Shown one piece after another: positions 36,938 through 46,839 of a DNA stretch of 64,000 bases. Positions within the stretch are counted from its first letter, which is position 1. Every line of letters begins with the position of its first letter. Both the position numbers and the translations under genes were made by a program. Origin of the DNA: Neptunicella plasticusilytica (lineage in GTDB: Bacteria; Pseudomonadota; Gammaproteobacteria; Enterobacterales; Alteromonadaceae); NCBI RefSeq assembly GCF_047922965.1, contig NZ_CP150481.1:2170001-2234000 (forward strand). Reading direction: 5' to 3'. The notes under the pieces were generated by a model. That model was given only the letters and a program-made list of their open reading frames with translations. It made no database searches and was not told the DNA's origin.

Positions 36938-38172
36938 TGCCCCAACACCTGAGCTGGCTGAATTCGGGTAGCACGCAACGCCGGCACAATAGTCGCCACC
37001 AAACTTAAACTCACAGCAATGCTGACAGTCATCCACACATCCTGCCAATGCAGTTGTGATGGCAGAAAATCGATAAAGTAAATATCCCCCGACAAAAATC
37101 GGGTGCTGCTAATCTTTTCCAAAAACAACGCAATATCGCTGACATTCAGTGCGCACAACACACCCAGTGTTGCACCGCTTAAGGTGCCTGTCAGTCCATT
37201 AACACCTCCCTGCAATACAAAGGTGCGGATAATTAAGCTGTTTTCCGCCCCCATGGTTTTGAGCATGGCGATTTCGGTTTGCTTCTCCGCCACTGCCATC
37301 ATCTGTGCCGACACAATATTAAAACAGGCTACCGCAATCACTAACGTCAGTACCACGTAGACTACCCAACGCACCAGCATAATATCCTGATATAAATGCC
37401 CCTGGGTGCGGGTCCAGTCGGATATAAACACATGTTGTTCAAGACTGTAACCTATCTGCCTGATTCGCTGTGGAGCCTCAAAGGGATCATTAAAATAAAA
37501 CTGCAAGCCTTGTGCGCCGGTGGTCACCCCGACAATATCCTGGGCGTACTGCAGGTTCATCAAGGCGATATGGTTATCCAGCTCACCTCCCAAAGACAGT
37601 ACGCCAGCCACTTCCAGCCATTGTGTTTTAGGCGGCATTAGCTGGTTTTCCGGGCTAAATTGCGGTAACAGTAACTGCACTTTATCGCCTACTTTCACAT
37701 CCAGCTCACGAATTATGCCTTCTCCCAGCATGATACTGTGAGGTTTACTCTGGAATAACGGCCAGTCAGGTACCTTAATGGCGTTAAATAGCGGACTATC
37801 AGCATAAATTTCAGGATCGACAGCAGTCACTTCCACCGCTTTCATATTCTTGCCCTGTTGCAATAGCCCGGTCATTTTGATCACCGGCTGGGAAAACACC
37901 ATATCCGGATCCTGGCTCCATTGTTGACGGATTTCCTGCCAATTTTGCAGCCCTTGGGTTGATGCGGCAGTAATTTCACCATGCGGGATAACACTTAATA
38001 ACTCCTCTTCCAGAGCCTGCTCAAAGCCGTTCATCACCGATAAAATAACAATCAACGCAAAACAGCCTAACGCAATGCCCAGTGTCGACGAGGCAGAAAT
38101 AAATGAAATAAATCCATTCTGGTGCTTATCTCGCTGAAAACGCCATGCCAGCTGCCAACTTAAGTTAAACAT
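36934..38172 (-). CDS. lolE: Lipoprotein-releasing ABC transporter permease LolE
   Basis: A 412-residue inner-membrane FtsX/MacB-type permease: TM1 (about 25-50), a periplasmic domain, three C-terminal TM helices. It belongs with LolD and LolC to the complex that lifts outer-membrane lipoproteins from the inner membrane onto LolA. E. coli LolE has 414 residues. The N-terminal pattern (RFQRDKHQNGFISFISASSTLGIALG split over TM1) is typical. It overlaps lolD by 8 bp. The LolC/LolE naming follows gene order and could be reversed. Confidence 0.93.
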   Translation of the reverse strand: MFNLSWQLAWRFQRDKHQNGFISFISASSTLGIALGCFALIVILSVMNGFEQALEEELLSVIPHGEITAASTQGLQNWQEIRQQWSQDPDMVFSQPVIKMTGLLQQGKNMKAVEVTAVDPEIYADSPLFNAIKVPDWPLFQSKPHSIMLGEGIIRELDVKVGDKVQLLLPQFSPENQLMPPKTQWLEVAGVLSLGGELDNHIALMNLQYAQDIVGVTTGAQGLQFYFNDPFEAPQRIRQIGYSLEQHVFISDWTRTQGHLYQDIMLVRWVVYVVLTLVIAVACFNIVSAQMMAVAEKQTEIAMLKTMGAENSLIIRTFVLQGGVNGLTGTLSGATLGVLCALNVSDIALFLEKISSTRFLSGDIYFIDFLPSQLHWQDVWMTVSIAVSLSLVATIVPALRATRIQPAQVLGH

Positions 38173-38875
38173 CGCCCACCCGACTTTGCGACTGCAGCTC
38201 GGACAAGTGCCCGTTAGTCAGCTCCCATACCTTGTCCAGTTTAGCGGCCAGTTGGCGATCATGGGTCACCACCACAAAACTGGTATTAAAGTCCTGGCGC
38301 AATTCACCAATAAGCTGATAAATGGTTTCACCCGTTTTGTCATCCAGATTACCGGTAGGCTCGTCTGCCAGTACGACGGCAGGATGTGTCACCAGCGCGC
38401 GAGCAAAGGCAACACGTTGTCGTTCTCCACCGGATAACTGGGATGGCTTGTGTGCAAGCCGGTGGCTTAATCCGACTCGCTCCAGCATCGCGGCAGCTCG
38501 TTGCTTTGCGTTGCTGATATGCTGCTTGCCAATCAATAAAGGCATGGCAACATTTTCCAGTGCCGAGAATTCTGGTAACAGATGATGTAACTGATAGACA
38601 AAACCTAACTGCTGATTACGGAAGGCAGCTTGCTGTTTGGCACTATAAGCAAAGATATCTTCGCCGTTAAACAACACATGACCTTCTGTAGGGCTATCCA
38701 GCGCGCCGAGAATATGCAGCAAGGTGCTTTTACCCGAACCGGAATTACCTAATATCGCCACTTGCTGGCCAATCTGCAATTCAAAATTAACCTGTTTAAG
38801 CACATCGACCCGGCTTGCACCTTCCTGATAACTTTTAGACAGATCACGACATGTTAATAAACTGCTCATATTCAA
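38165..38875 (-). CDS. lolD: Lipoprotein-releasing ATPase LolD
   Basis: A 236-residue ABC ATPase with Walker A GNSGSGKST, a signature LSGGERQR, Walker B VVLADEPTGNLD and H-loop VVTHD. The LolD motif region just after the Q-loop is visible in GFVYQLHHLLPEFSALENVAMP. It powers lipoprotein release by LolC/E. It abuts lolC with no gap and overlaps lolE. Confidence 0.96.
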   Translation of the reverse strand: MNMSSLLTCRDLSKSYQEGASRVDVLKQVNFELQIGQQVAILGNSGSGKSTLLHILGALDSPTEGHVLFNGEDIFAYSAKQQAAFRNQQLGFVYQLHHLLPEFSALENVAMPLLIGKQHISNAKQRAAAMLERVGLSHRLAHKPSQLSGGERQRVAFARALVTHPAVVLADEPTGNLDDKTGETIYQLIGELRQDFNTSFVVVTHDRQLAAKLDKVWELTNGHLSELQSQSRVGDV

Positions 38876-40084
38876 CTACTCATATCTTAATGCTGAAGCC
38901 GGTGCGACATTTGCCGCGCGATATGCCGGATATAAGGTGGCAAGGAAGGTTAAAGCCAGCGAGACGCCGACAATAATAAGAATTTGTTGTGATTCCACTA
39001 CTACAGGTAACTCAGTGCCACCGGGCACCAGAATCAAACCCAACATAGAAGTAATATTATTTAACTGGCTTGCCATTAACAGGCCACCAGTCAAGCCCAG
39101 TAAGGTACCTTTAATGCCGTTATATAAACCGTTGGTCAGGAAGATGCGTAATATATCCGCGGCAGTCATTCCCTGCGTACGTAATATGGCGATATCTGCC
39201 CTTTTTTCGGTCACCACCATCACCAATGCAGACACAATGTTAAATGCCGCCACAGCAACAATTAACATCAGCATCAGCGCCATCATGTTTTTTTCCATTT
39301 TGACTGCATCGAATAACGCGCCTTCACGCGCTCGCCAGCTTTGGGTGGGTACATCAGCGACTGCTTCAATTTGATCGATAACAGTGGCGAAATTAAATGC
39401 GTCATCCAGAAACAGACGAGTTTGGGCAATATCTTCACGGTGTTGGCGCAATAATCGTGCTGCATCATCGATATTCAGTAACACTACCTTGTTGTCCAAC
39501 TCCGAGCCTAAGTCAAACAAGCCGCTGACCACGAATTTACGCTGGCTGGGGATTGGGCCAATAGGACTGTATACCGTAGCGCCAGCCACCATTATCCGTA
39601 CCTCATCACCAGTTTGCACACCCAATTCACGAGCTAAAGACACACCCAGCACGACTCTGTAGCGTTTTTCCTGCAACTCATCCAGACTGCCCACCAGCAT
39701 ATTAGGTGCTATCGCCGAATACTGCTGCATCGGTTGTGGTGAAACACCTTGCAGCATCACGCCTTGCAACCCACGTTGTCCCTGAATTAAACCTTCGGCC
39801 TCGATTTGCAGGCCGGCTCCCAGTACATGAGGAATGGCCAATAATTGCTGGTTGAAAGTTTGCGCTTGTCCGACACTGTCGACCAGAATATGTGGAACAA
39901 TACCCAAAATGCGTTGTTTAAGCTGACTCTCGAAGCCATTCATCACCGATGAAACGACAATTAAAGCGGTCATGCCTAACGCAATGCCAGCCACAGAGAA
40001 AAAATTAATGAACGCAATAAAGTGCGAACTTTTACTGGCACGAGCATAACGCAGGCCGATAAATGCAAAGGTAGGTTGAAACAT
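38876..40084 (-). CDS. lolC: Lipoprotein-releasing ABC transporter permease LolC
   Basis: A 402-residue permease, first gene of lolCDE. Layout equals LolE: TM1 (about 25-48), a periplasmic domain (about 50-265), three TM helices near 270-395. E. coli LolC has 399 residues. It recruits the LolA chaperone in the known system. Divergent from the PilZ gene with 128 bp between starts, which must hold both promoters. Confidence 0.93.
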   Translation of the reverse strand: MFQPTFAFIGLRYARASKSSHFIAFINFFSVAGIALGMTALIVVSSVMNGFESQLKQRILGIVPHILVDSVGQAQTFNQQLLAIPHVLGAGLQIEAEGLIQGQRGLQGVMLQGVSPQPMQQYSAIAPNMLVGSLDELQEKRYRVVLGVSLARELGVQTGDEVRIMVAGATVYSPIGPIPSQRKFVVSGLFDLGSELDNKVVLLNIDDAARLLRQHREDIAQTRLFLDDAFNFATVIDQIEAVADVPTQSWRAREGALFDAVKMEKNMMALMLMLIVAVAAFNIVSALVMVVTEKRADIAILRTQGMTAADILRIFLTNGLYNGIKGTLLGLTGGLLMASQLNNITSMLGLILVPGGTELPVVVESQQILIIVGVSLALTFLATLYPAYRAANVAPASALRYE

Positions 40085-40212
40085 AATCGGGTAATTTGAG
40101 GTCAGTTAGGTTCAGGAATGACACGGGTTGCTTGCCTGTGAACCTTCCTTATGGTTTCCTTATTGGATAAAGATGATACGTGTAAGCCCACGGTCACACA
40201 AGCGGAGTAATA

Positions 40213-40797
40213 ATGGACAAGTTAAGTCTGCAGCAAAAACAACAACAGTTTCATGAATTTTTCACTATCAAACATCCTGTAAAAGTGAATATGAAACCCC
40301 TGGATGGTGATTTTGTATTACCCGATCAGCAAGATTTAACCGAACATATGCCCTATGAATTCCGGGTGGCCTGTGAAGTATCCAGTATCGAAGCCAACGC
40401 CTTGCGTCCTTTGCGTAATTTGGGCGAACAGGCAGTAGACCTGGTGAATTTTCTGAAGATGCAATCACGCAAGATTGATCTGATTATGTCCATCGTTTTA
40501 CAGCAACAGGATGATGAAACACATCGTTACACAACTCTTGAGTTTGGTGGTGGTGGTATCAAACTGGTGTGTAATTCTCCGCTTGAAATCGAGTCGCAGG
40601 CCGAATTGAAACTGTTTTTAACCGAAGAAGCGGCTGCCGTTTTTTGCTATGCCGAAGTTATTGCTTGCCAAGCGGTTGATGAGCAGTACCATATCTCGCT
40701 TATTTTTACCCGGATCAGGGAAGAAGATCAGGAGTTACTGGTCAGAGCCAGTTTACATTTACAGACTCAACAACTTAAAAAGCGCCGACATACTTAA
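40213..40797 (+). CDS. PilZ-domain protein
   Basis: A 194-residue protein placed 3 bp upstream of mfd. The fold pattern fits a PilZ-type beta-barrel in residues about 85-185 (for example GGGGIKLVCNSPLEIESQAELKLFL, with paired hydrophobic strands), but the canonical c-di-GMP motifs RxxxR and D/NxSxxG are not clear, so binding of c-di-GMP is doubtful. A helical N-terminal half precedes it. Cytoplasmic. It probably shares a transcript with mfd. Moderate certainty on the family. Confidence 0.75.
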   Translation: MDKLSLQQKQQQFHEFFTIKHPVKVNMKPLDGDFVLPDQQDLTEHMPYEFRVACEVSSIEANALRPLRNLGEQAVDLVNFLKMQSRKIDLIMSIVLQQQDDETHRYTTLEFGGGGIKLVCNSPLEIESQAELKLFLTEEAAAVFCYAEVIACQAVDEQYHISLIFTRIREEDQELLVRASLHLQTQQLKKRRHT

Positions 40798-40800
40798 CAC

Positions 40801-43800
40801 ATGACACAAAATATCTATGCTCCCACCCTGCCAAAAGGCAAGGGTGATCACATCTATTGGGGAAATTTGCACGGCAGCAGTGTCGCGATGGCCATTGCCA
40901 ATGCTGCCCAAAGTCGTTCCAGCTCGGTTTTAATTGTCACTGCAGATACGCCATCGGCGATTAAACTGCAGCAGGAACTGGACTATTTCCTGCGTCCATC
41001 GAGTTTGCAGGTGAAAGTGTTTCCGGACTGGGAAACCTTGCCATATGACAATTTCTCTCCCCATCAGGATATTATCTCGCAACGGCTGGAGACCTTATAT
41101 CGTCTCACTCAGCCAAAACCGGCTGTTTTTATCGTGCCGGTTAATACCCTGTTGCTGCGTCTGGCACCAGTGGACTATCTGGCTCAATATTTATTGTTAC
41201 TTAATCAGGGAGATGAACTGGATCTGGATGATTTCCGTCACAATATGCAGCGCGCCGGTTACCAGTCGGTTTCACAGGTAATGGAACATGGTGAGTATTC
41301 GATCCGGGGCAGTATAATCGACTTGTATCCGATGGGCTCGAAACTGCCCTACCGGATAGATTTGTTTGACAACGAAGTAGACAGTATCCGTCTGTTTGAT
41401 CCGGAAACTCAGCGTGGCGGCGATACTGTCAATAAAATACGCTTGCTCCCTGCGCACGAATTCCCTACCGACAAAGACGCTATCAATCGCTTTCGCCAGC
41501 ATTACGTGGATAAATTTGATGCCAGTAATGCCAAGGAATCGGTTTACTACCAGGTCAGCAAAGGCATTATGCCGGCCGGAGTCGAATATTATTTACCGCT
41601 GTTTTTTGAGCAAACTGCCACCCTGTTCGATTATTTACATCAGGATACGCTGATTATTAATTTAGGCGATCTCAAACCTTCAATAGAGTTTTACTGGCAG
41701 GATTTAACTGAACGTTACGAGCAGCACCGCTACAATCCGTTACGCCCACTTATGCCACCCGCTGATTTATTTTTGCGGCAGGATGAGTTGTTCGGTCAAT
41801 ATAAATTATGGCCGCGGATCAGTTTATCGACCCAACCTGTTGACGAGAAACCGGGCAGAAGTAACTTCAGCACCGCCGTTATCGGCGATATCGCGATTAA
41901 ACCTGGCCTTAAGGTTCCCACCGCATCGATTCAGCAAGCGATTAAAGACTGGCAGGCCGAGGGTCGATTAATTATGTTCAGCGCTGAATCCCAGGGACGG
42001 CGCGAAAGCTTGCTGGAACTGTTGGCTAAAATAGATATCAGGCCGACAGAATTTCAACATCTACAGGCCTTTTTTGACAGCCACGAGAGCCTCGGCATTA
42101 GTGTTGGTTGGGCCGATCACAGCTTTTTACTCGAACAATCTGGTAAAAAACTGGCATTTGTTACCGAAACTGAACTACTTGGCCATCGAATCAGCCAACG
42201 CCGCTTGCGTGATAAACGCCAGGCCACCGACGAAAGTGCGGTTATCCGCAATTTGGCAGAATTGTCTATCGGTCAACCTGTGGTGCATCTGGATCATGGG
42301 GTGGGACGTTATCTGGGATTGCAGACTCTGGATGTCGGCGGTGTAAGTACCGAATATCTGTGTATTGAATACGCTAAACAAGCCAAGCTTTATGTGCCCG
42401 TGGCGTCCTTGCATCTTATCAACCGCTATAGTGGCGGGGATAACGAACACGCGCCATTACATCATCTTGGGTCGGACGCCTGGTCCAAGGCAAAAAGCAA
42501 AGCGGCTGAAAAAGTTCGTGACGTTGCCGCCCAGTTGCTGGATGTGTATGCCCAACGCGCGGCCAAACCGGGTTACGCGTACCCTATTAACTGGGATGAA
42601 TACCGTGCTTTCGCCGACAGTTTTGCCTTTGAAGAAACCCCGGACCAACAACAGGCGATAAGTGCTGTTATCAGCGATATGGGACAAGACAGCGCGATGG
42701 ACAGGCTGGTGTGCGGTGACGTGGGATTCGGCAAAACCGAAGTTGCCATGCGGGCTGCTTTTCTGGCCGCTAACGATGGCAAGCAGGTCGCGATCCTGGT
42801 ACCCACCACGTTATTAGCCCAGCAACACTATGATAATTTTAAGGATCGTTTTGCCAACTGGCCGTTCCGGATTGAAGTGATGTCGCGCTTCCGTTCCGGC
42901 AAGGAGCAAAAAGGCACAATCTCGGCGTTGGATGAAGGCAAAGTCGATATTGTCATCGGCACCCACAAACTGCTGCAGGATGATGTTAAATTCGATAATT
43001 TGGGCCTGGTAATTATTGATGAGGAACACCGTTTTGGCGTACGCCAAAAAGACAAGTTCAAGGCGTTGCGCGCAGAAGTGGATATTCTGACTTTAACCGC
43101 CACCCCCATTCCGCGGACACTGAATATGGCATTCAGTGGCATGCGCGATTTATCCATTATAGCTACTCCACCAGCCAAACGGCTGGCAATTAAAACCTTT
43201 GTGCACCAACGCGAAAAACAGCTAATTCGCGAAGCTATCATGCGTGAAATACTGCGTGGCGGACAAGTCTACTTTCTGCACAACGAAGTCGACAGTATCG
43301 AGAAAACCGCCCAGGAATTGGCTGAAATCGTGCCGGAAGCCCGCATTGCTATAGGTCATGGTCAAATGCGCGAAAAAGAACTGGAACGGGTCATGACCGA
43401 TTTCTATCATCAGCGTTTTAATTTGCTGGTATGTACCACCATTATCGAAACCGGTATCGATGTTCCCTCTGCCAATACGATTATTATGGACAGAGCCGAT
43501 CATCTGGGTCTGGCGCAAATGCACCAATTGCGTGGCCGTGTGGGCCGCTCTCATCACCAGGCCTACGCTTACTTGCTCACCCCTCATCCAAAACGTATTA
43601 CCAAGGATGCCAGAAAACGCCTCGATGCGATTGCCTCCGCAGAAGATTTGGGCAGCGGTTTTACCCTGGCCACGCATGATCTGGAAATTCGTGGTGCTGG
43701 CGAGCTACTCGGCGATGATCAGTCAGGCCAGATTGCCACTGTCGGCTTCTCGTTATACATGGACATGCTGGAACAGGCTGTCAAAGCCTTGAAAGAAGGC

Positions 43801-44289
43801 AAAGAACCGTCGCTTGAAGCCGTTATGGCGACTCAAACAGAAATCGATCTCAGGCTACCGACACTGTTACCTGAAGACTATATTGGCGACGTCAACACCC
43901 GCTTGTCCCTTTACAAAAAAATTGCCAGCGCGAAAGACAGTAACGAGCTTAATGAAGTCCAGATTGAACTGATTGATCGCTTCGGATTACTGCCTGATGC
44001 GGCTAAAAACCTGTTTCAGGTCAGCGAGATGAAAATACTTGCACAACATATCGGCATTAAAAAAGTTGATGCTAATGCTCGGGGTGGCATAATCGAATTT
44101 AATGAGCATACCCGAGTTGATCCCGGTTACATCATTAAGCTGATCCAGACTCGTTCCAATCAGTTTAAGCTGGACGGGCCACAAAAACTGCGGCTAAGCT
44201 TTGCGGCCGACAACAATCAGCAAAGAATAAAAATAGTCAGCGATATGCTGGAAGGGTTTTCACAAAATATGCAGGCGATAGCATCTTGA
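40801..44289 (+). CDS. mfd: Transcription-repair coupling factor
   Basis: A 1162-residue protein of normal Mfd length. In order: UvrB-homology region (about 1-340), the RNA-polymerase interaction domain (about 475-545), RecG-like helicase motor with Walker A GDVGFGKTE, DEEH box, TATPIPRTL and QLRGRVGRS motifs, and a C-terminal TRCF domain (about 1005-1110). It removes stalled RNA polymerase and recruits UvrA. The stop codon overlaps the TTG start of csiV. Confidence 0.98.
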   Translation: MTQNIYAPTLPKGKGDHIYWGNLHGSSVAMAIANAAQSRSSSVLIVTADTPSAIKLQQELDYFLRPSSLQVKVFPDWETLPYDNFSPHQDIISQRLETLYRLTQPKPAVFIVPVNTLLLRLAPVDYLAQYLLLLNQGDELDLDDFRHNMQRAGYQSVSQVMEHGEYSIRGSIIDLYPMGSKLPYRIDLFDNEVDSIRLFDPETQRGGDTVNKIRLLPAHEFPTDKDAINRFRQHYVDKFDASNAKESVYYQVSKGIMPAGVEYYLPLFFEQTATLFDYLHQDTLIINLGDLKPSIEFYWQDLTERYEQHRYNPLRPLMPPADLFLRQDELFGQYKLWPRISLSTQPVDEKPGRSNFSTAVIGDIAIKPGLKVPTASIQQAIKDWQAEGRLIMFSAESQGRRESLLELLAKIDIRPTEFQHLQAFFDSHESLGISVGWADHSFLLEQSGKKLAFVTETELLGHRISQRRLRDKRQATDESAVIRNLAELSIGQPVVHLDHGVGRYLGLQTLDVGGVSTEYLCIEYAKQAKLYVPVASLHLINRYSGGDNEHAPLHHLGSDAWSKAKSKAAEKVRDVAAQLLDVYAQRAAKPGYAYPINWDEYRAFADSFAFEETPDQQQAISAVISDMGQDSAMDRLVCGDVGFGKTEVAMRAAFLAANDGKQVAILVPTTLLAQQHYDNFKDRFANWPFRIEVMSRFRSGKEQKGTISALDEGKVDIVIGTHKLLQDDVKFDNLGLVIIDEEHRFGVRQKDKFKALRAEVDILTLTATPIPRTLNMAFSGMRDLSIIATPPAKRLAIKTFVHQREKQLIREAIMREILRGGQVYFLHNEVDSIEKTAQELAEIVPEARIAIGHGQMREKELERVMTDFYHQRFNLLVCTTIIETGIDVPSANTIIMDRADHLGLAQMHQLRGRVGRSHHQAYAYLLTPHPKRITKDARKRLDAIASAEDLGSGFTLATHDLEIRGAGELLGDDQSGQIATVGFSLYMDMLEQAVKALKEGKEPSLEAVMATQTEIDLRLPTLLPEDYIGDVNTRLSLYKKIASAKDSNELNEVQIELIDRFGLLPDAAKNLFQVSEMKILAQHIGIKKVDANARGGIIEFNEHTRVDPGYIIKLIQTRSNQFKLDGPQKLRLSFAADNNQQRIKIVSDMLEGFSQNMQAIAS

Positions 44290-45440
44290 TAAATAAAATA
44301 TGGCCGTTTGCCTTATTGGCAAGCAGTTTAGTCAGTGGCGGTGCAATCAGTGAAGAGAAAGACTGGTGGTTTGATGTAGAGGTTATCCTTTTCAGCCGGG
44401 ATGCCGAGCAAACCGATGAAGTCTTCGATCCCGTGGTCAAACCTATTGATGTACATCGTTCAAGGGATCTACTGGGCACTTTATTGGCACCCGATCTGTC
44501 CTATCTGGAGCAGATGTTACCCCAATGCGAAATGGCCGAAAAAATGGTTTTTCCTGCCTGGCTTGATGAGCAGGGACGAGCCGTTGTAAACAGCAAACTA
44601 CTTGACGACCAAGAGTTTTCTCTGCCCTACTGGTTCTCTGCACCAAACTGGCGCGATATGCAACGCATGGATTGCCTGTATGGGCATGACTGGTTTGCTC
44701 CTGTGGCGCGCACTCCTATGCCGGATAATGTTCCGGTACATATAAATGGCATAACTCAACGTTATCCCACAGGACCGCATATTCTAGGGGCAGAACAACT
44801 CGAACTGAACTCGGTATATAAACAACTGGTCCGTTTGCGAGGTGTCCAGCCGATGCTGCATCTGGGTTGGCGTCAGCAAGTGGTATTTGGACGAAATAAC
44901 GCAAAATCGGTTCGTTTATTTGCCGGCCACAACTATTCATCGGAATTTGATTACTGGGGTAACGTCCTCAAACATCAGGGCGGCGATAATTTGAATAGCC
45001 CGCTAGACAATGCCGAGCACAATCAGAATGTGGTGGAAAAAATCGAGCTGGCGCTAAATAACGATAGCATGCCAGCCATTATCAAGAAAAAGGAAGAATT
45101 TGTTCAACAGGAATTTTCGGGAGAAATTCCACAACAGATATGGCAACTGGACGGATTGTTTAAAGTCTATTTGCAATATATCAACCGGGTTCCCTATTTA
45201 CATATCGACAGCCACTTTAACTACCGACAGCCTGGCGTGCTGGAGCACGACAGCGAGCCCCGTTCAGGCATCAGAATCAACGCGGCTCCGGAACAGTTTT
45301 TATACAGCTATCCTTTTGATCAATTACGTCGGGTGATCAGCCAGGAGCTGCATTATTTTGATCATCCCTACTTCGGTATGATTGTACAAATACGCCGTTA
45401 TAACATTCCGGAACGCCCACCCGAGCAGGAAACGCAATGA
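44286..45440 (+). CDS. csiV: CsiV family protein (periplasmic, peptidoglycan-associated)
   Basis: A 384-residue protein with a signal peptide (about 1-20) that begins at a TTG overlapping the mfd stop (TTGA). The mature start (WWFDVEVILFSRD) and the C-terminal block (YFDHPYFGMIVQIRRY) match the CsiV family, first described in Vibrio cholerae as a peptidoglycan-binding activator of the PBP1A/LpoA system. Position directly after mfd agrees with other gammaproteobacteria. The non-ATG start may keep its level low. Confidence 0.88.
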   Translation: MINKIWPFALLASSLVSGGAISEEKDWWFDVEVILFSRDAEQTDEVFDPVVKPIDVHRSRDLLGTLLAPDLSYLEQMLPQCEMAEKMVFPAWLDEQGRAVVNSKLLDDQEFSLPYWFSAPNWRDMQRMDCLYGHDWFAPVARTPMPDNVPVHINGITQRYPTGPHILGAEQLELNSVYKQLVRLRGVQPMLHLGWRQQVVFGRNNAKSVRLFAGHNYSSEFDYWGNVLKHQGGDNLNSPLDNAEHNQNVVEKIELALNNDSMPAIIKKKEEFVQQEFSGEIPQQIWQLDGLFKVYLQYINRVPYLHIDSHFNYRQPGVLEHDSEPRSGIRINAAPEQFLYSYPFDQLRRVISQELHYFDHPYFGMIVQIRRYNIPERPPEQETQ

Positions 45441-45952
45441 AAATATACACCAAAGGGGGCGATAAAGGCGAAACCCAGATTTATGCCGATAAACCATTGC
45501 GTTTGAAAAAGTCGGCTGATGAACTGGAATGTTATGGCACACTTGACGAGCTCAATGCTCATACCGGTATGTTGAGTGCACTATTAGCGGAACATTCACC
45601 TGGCCTACTGAACGAAATCCAAACCGCCTTGTTCCAGATTGGTTTTGCTATTTCGGCCACCAGTCAGCTGTCAGATCAGGATCTGGCCAAACTGGAACTG
45701 GCTATCGACAATATGCAGGCTTCCTTGCCTGCGCAATCCAGCTTTATCTTACCCGGGGGCAGTGTTGCAGCCAGTCAGGCGCATATTTGCCGCACGGTAG
45801 CCAGACGTGCCGAACGTTGTTTGGTCAGGCTAACCGAACAGCACCAGGTGGCAGATTTAAATTTAAGTTATATCAACAGGCTATCCGATTATTTTTACGT
45901 ATTGGCACGTAAAATTAACCTTGATTGCGGGACCGCTGAGTTAAGGCTCTAG
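45437..45952 (+). CDS. Cob(I)alamin adenosyltransferase, PduO type
   Basis: A 171-residue enzyme that attaches the 5'-deoxyadenosyl group to cobalamin. The N-terminal ATP loop TKGGDKGETQ and the C-terminal helices with RRAERCLVRL and the NRLSDYFYVLAR element are characteristic of PduO/MMAB-type enzymes. Its start overlaps the end of csiV by 4 bp. No cobalamin-dependent enzyme is in the window. Its stop overlaps the stop of the opposing XRE gene. Confidence 0.94.
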   Translation: MKIYTKGGDKGETQIYADKPLRLKKSADELECYGTLDELNAHTGMLSALLAEHSPGLLNEIQTALFQIGFAISATSQLSDQDLAKLELAIDNMQASLPAQSSFILPGGSVAASQAHICRTVARRAERCLVRLTEQHQVADLNLSYINRLSDYFYVLARKINLDCGTAELRL

Positions 45953-46713
45953 TGAGGCAAGTTTTGCTGTGAGCGCCAGTCACTAAAATAACCGAAAACA
46001 CCAGCAAGAAGCGCTAATATTCCTAGCAATATCAACGCATTATTACCAATATGTCTAATGTCTTTGCTACCTAGCAAATGAAAAGTACGGGATCCCTGTT
46101 GCGCAATACTGATATTGTAGGTATCGCCCCGGTAGGTATTTGACACCATATAGTATTCATCCCGCCGATTAATCATCTCAAGCTCGGTATGAGTTTGCTG
46201 TTTAATTAACTCAGCATCCCTGCCCCCATGAGTAAAGGCGTACTCCATTTTTTTGGCAACAAACCTATCCCGCCAGTTGTTAAAAATTTCTTTTGATTCG
46301 CCCGGTTTTACCACGCCTGGAGACATATATTGATAGATAATGTTATCAAAAACTAACTGGTTCGCGCCGGCTAAAACGCAAGTTAAGCCAATCACGCAAG
46401 CTATCGCGTATCGCTGTAACCATTTGGTTCTATTACCCTGTTGCATTTGTTGCCGATGAAATTGCCAGGCATGCACGGCGGGAATGCTTTTAAGCGCATT
46501 CACCCCGACAGGAGAAAGTTTGCTTAAAAAATCATCCAGAGAAATAGCAAAGATACTTAATATTGCTTCAAACATTTCCGCTGATGGTATGGATTTGTCA
46601 TTCTCCAATTTGGATAAATAGGATTGCTCCATACCAACTTTTTCCGCCAGCTCAGGCTGGGTTAATTCCTGTTGTAATCTAAGCTGTTTTAGCCGTTCGC
46701 CAAATTTCATCAT
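45949..46713 (-). CDS. XRE-family helix-turn-helix protein with two membrane segments
   Basis: A 254-residue protein. Residues about 5-62 are a Cro/CI-type helix-turn-helix (LRLQQELTQPELAEKVGMEQSYLSKLE). A TM segment (about 103-124) and a second hydrophobic helix near the C-terminus (about 224-244) enclose a region that would be periplasmic. Membrane-bound XRE regulators of this type are seen in Alteromonadales, but function is unknown. The mid part (about 130-215) may be a sensing domain. No operon partner. Confidence 0.85.
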   Translation of the reverse strand: MMKFGERLKQLRLQQELTQPELAEKVGMEQSYLSKLENDKSIPSAEMFEAILSIFAISLDDFLSKLSPVGVNALKSIPAVHAWQFHRQQMQQGNRTKWLQRYAIACVIGLTCVLAGANQLVFDNIIYQYMSPGVVKPGESKEIFNNWRDRFVAKKMEYAFTHGGRDAELIKQQTHTELEMINRRDEYYMVSNTYRGDTYNISIAQQGSRTFHLLGSKDIRHIGNNALILLGILALLAGVFGYFSDWRSQQNLPH

Positions 46714-46839
46714 TTTATATCCTAAGTAGTTGATTTTTATGGCTAGTCTTAAGTATTACAGCTGGCATAAAAAGATGAATATTAACAAATTTCAATGAAT
46801 TTACTGGAATTCAAATTAATTAACCGGAGATAAACCCGA

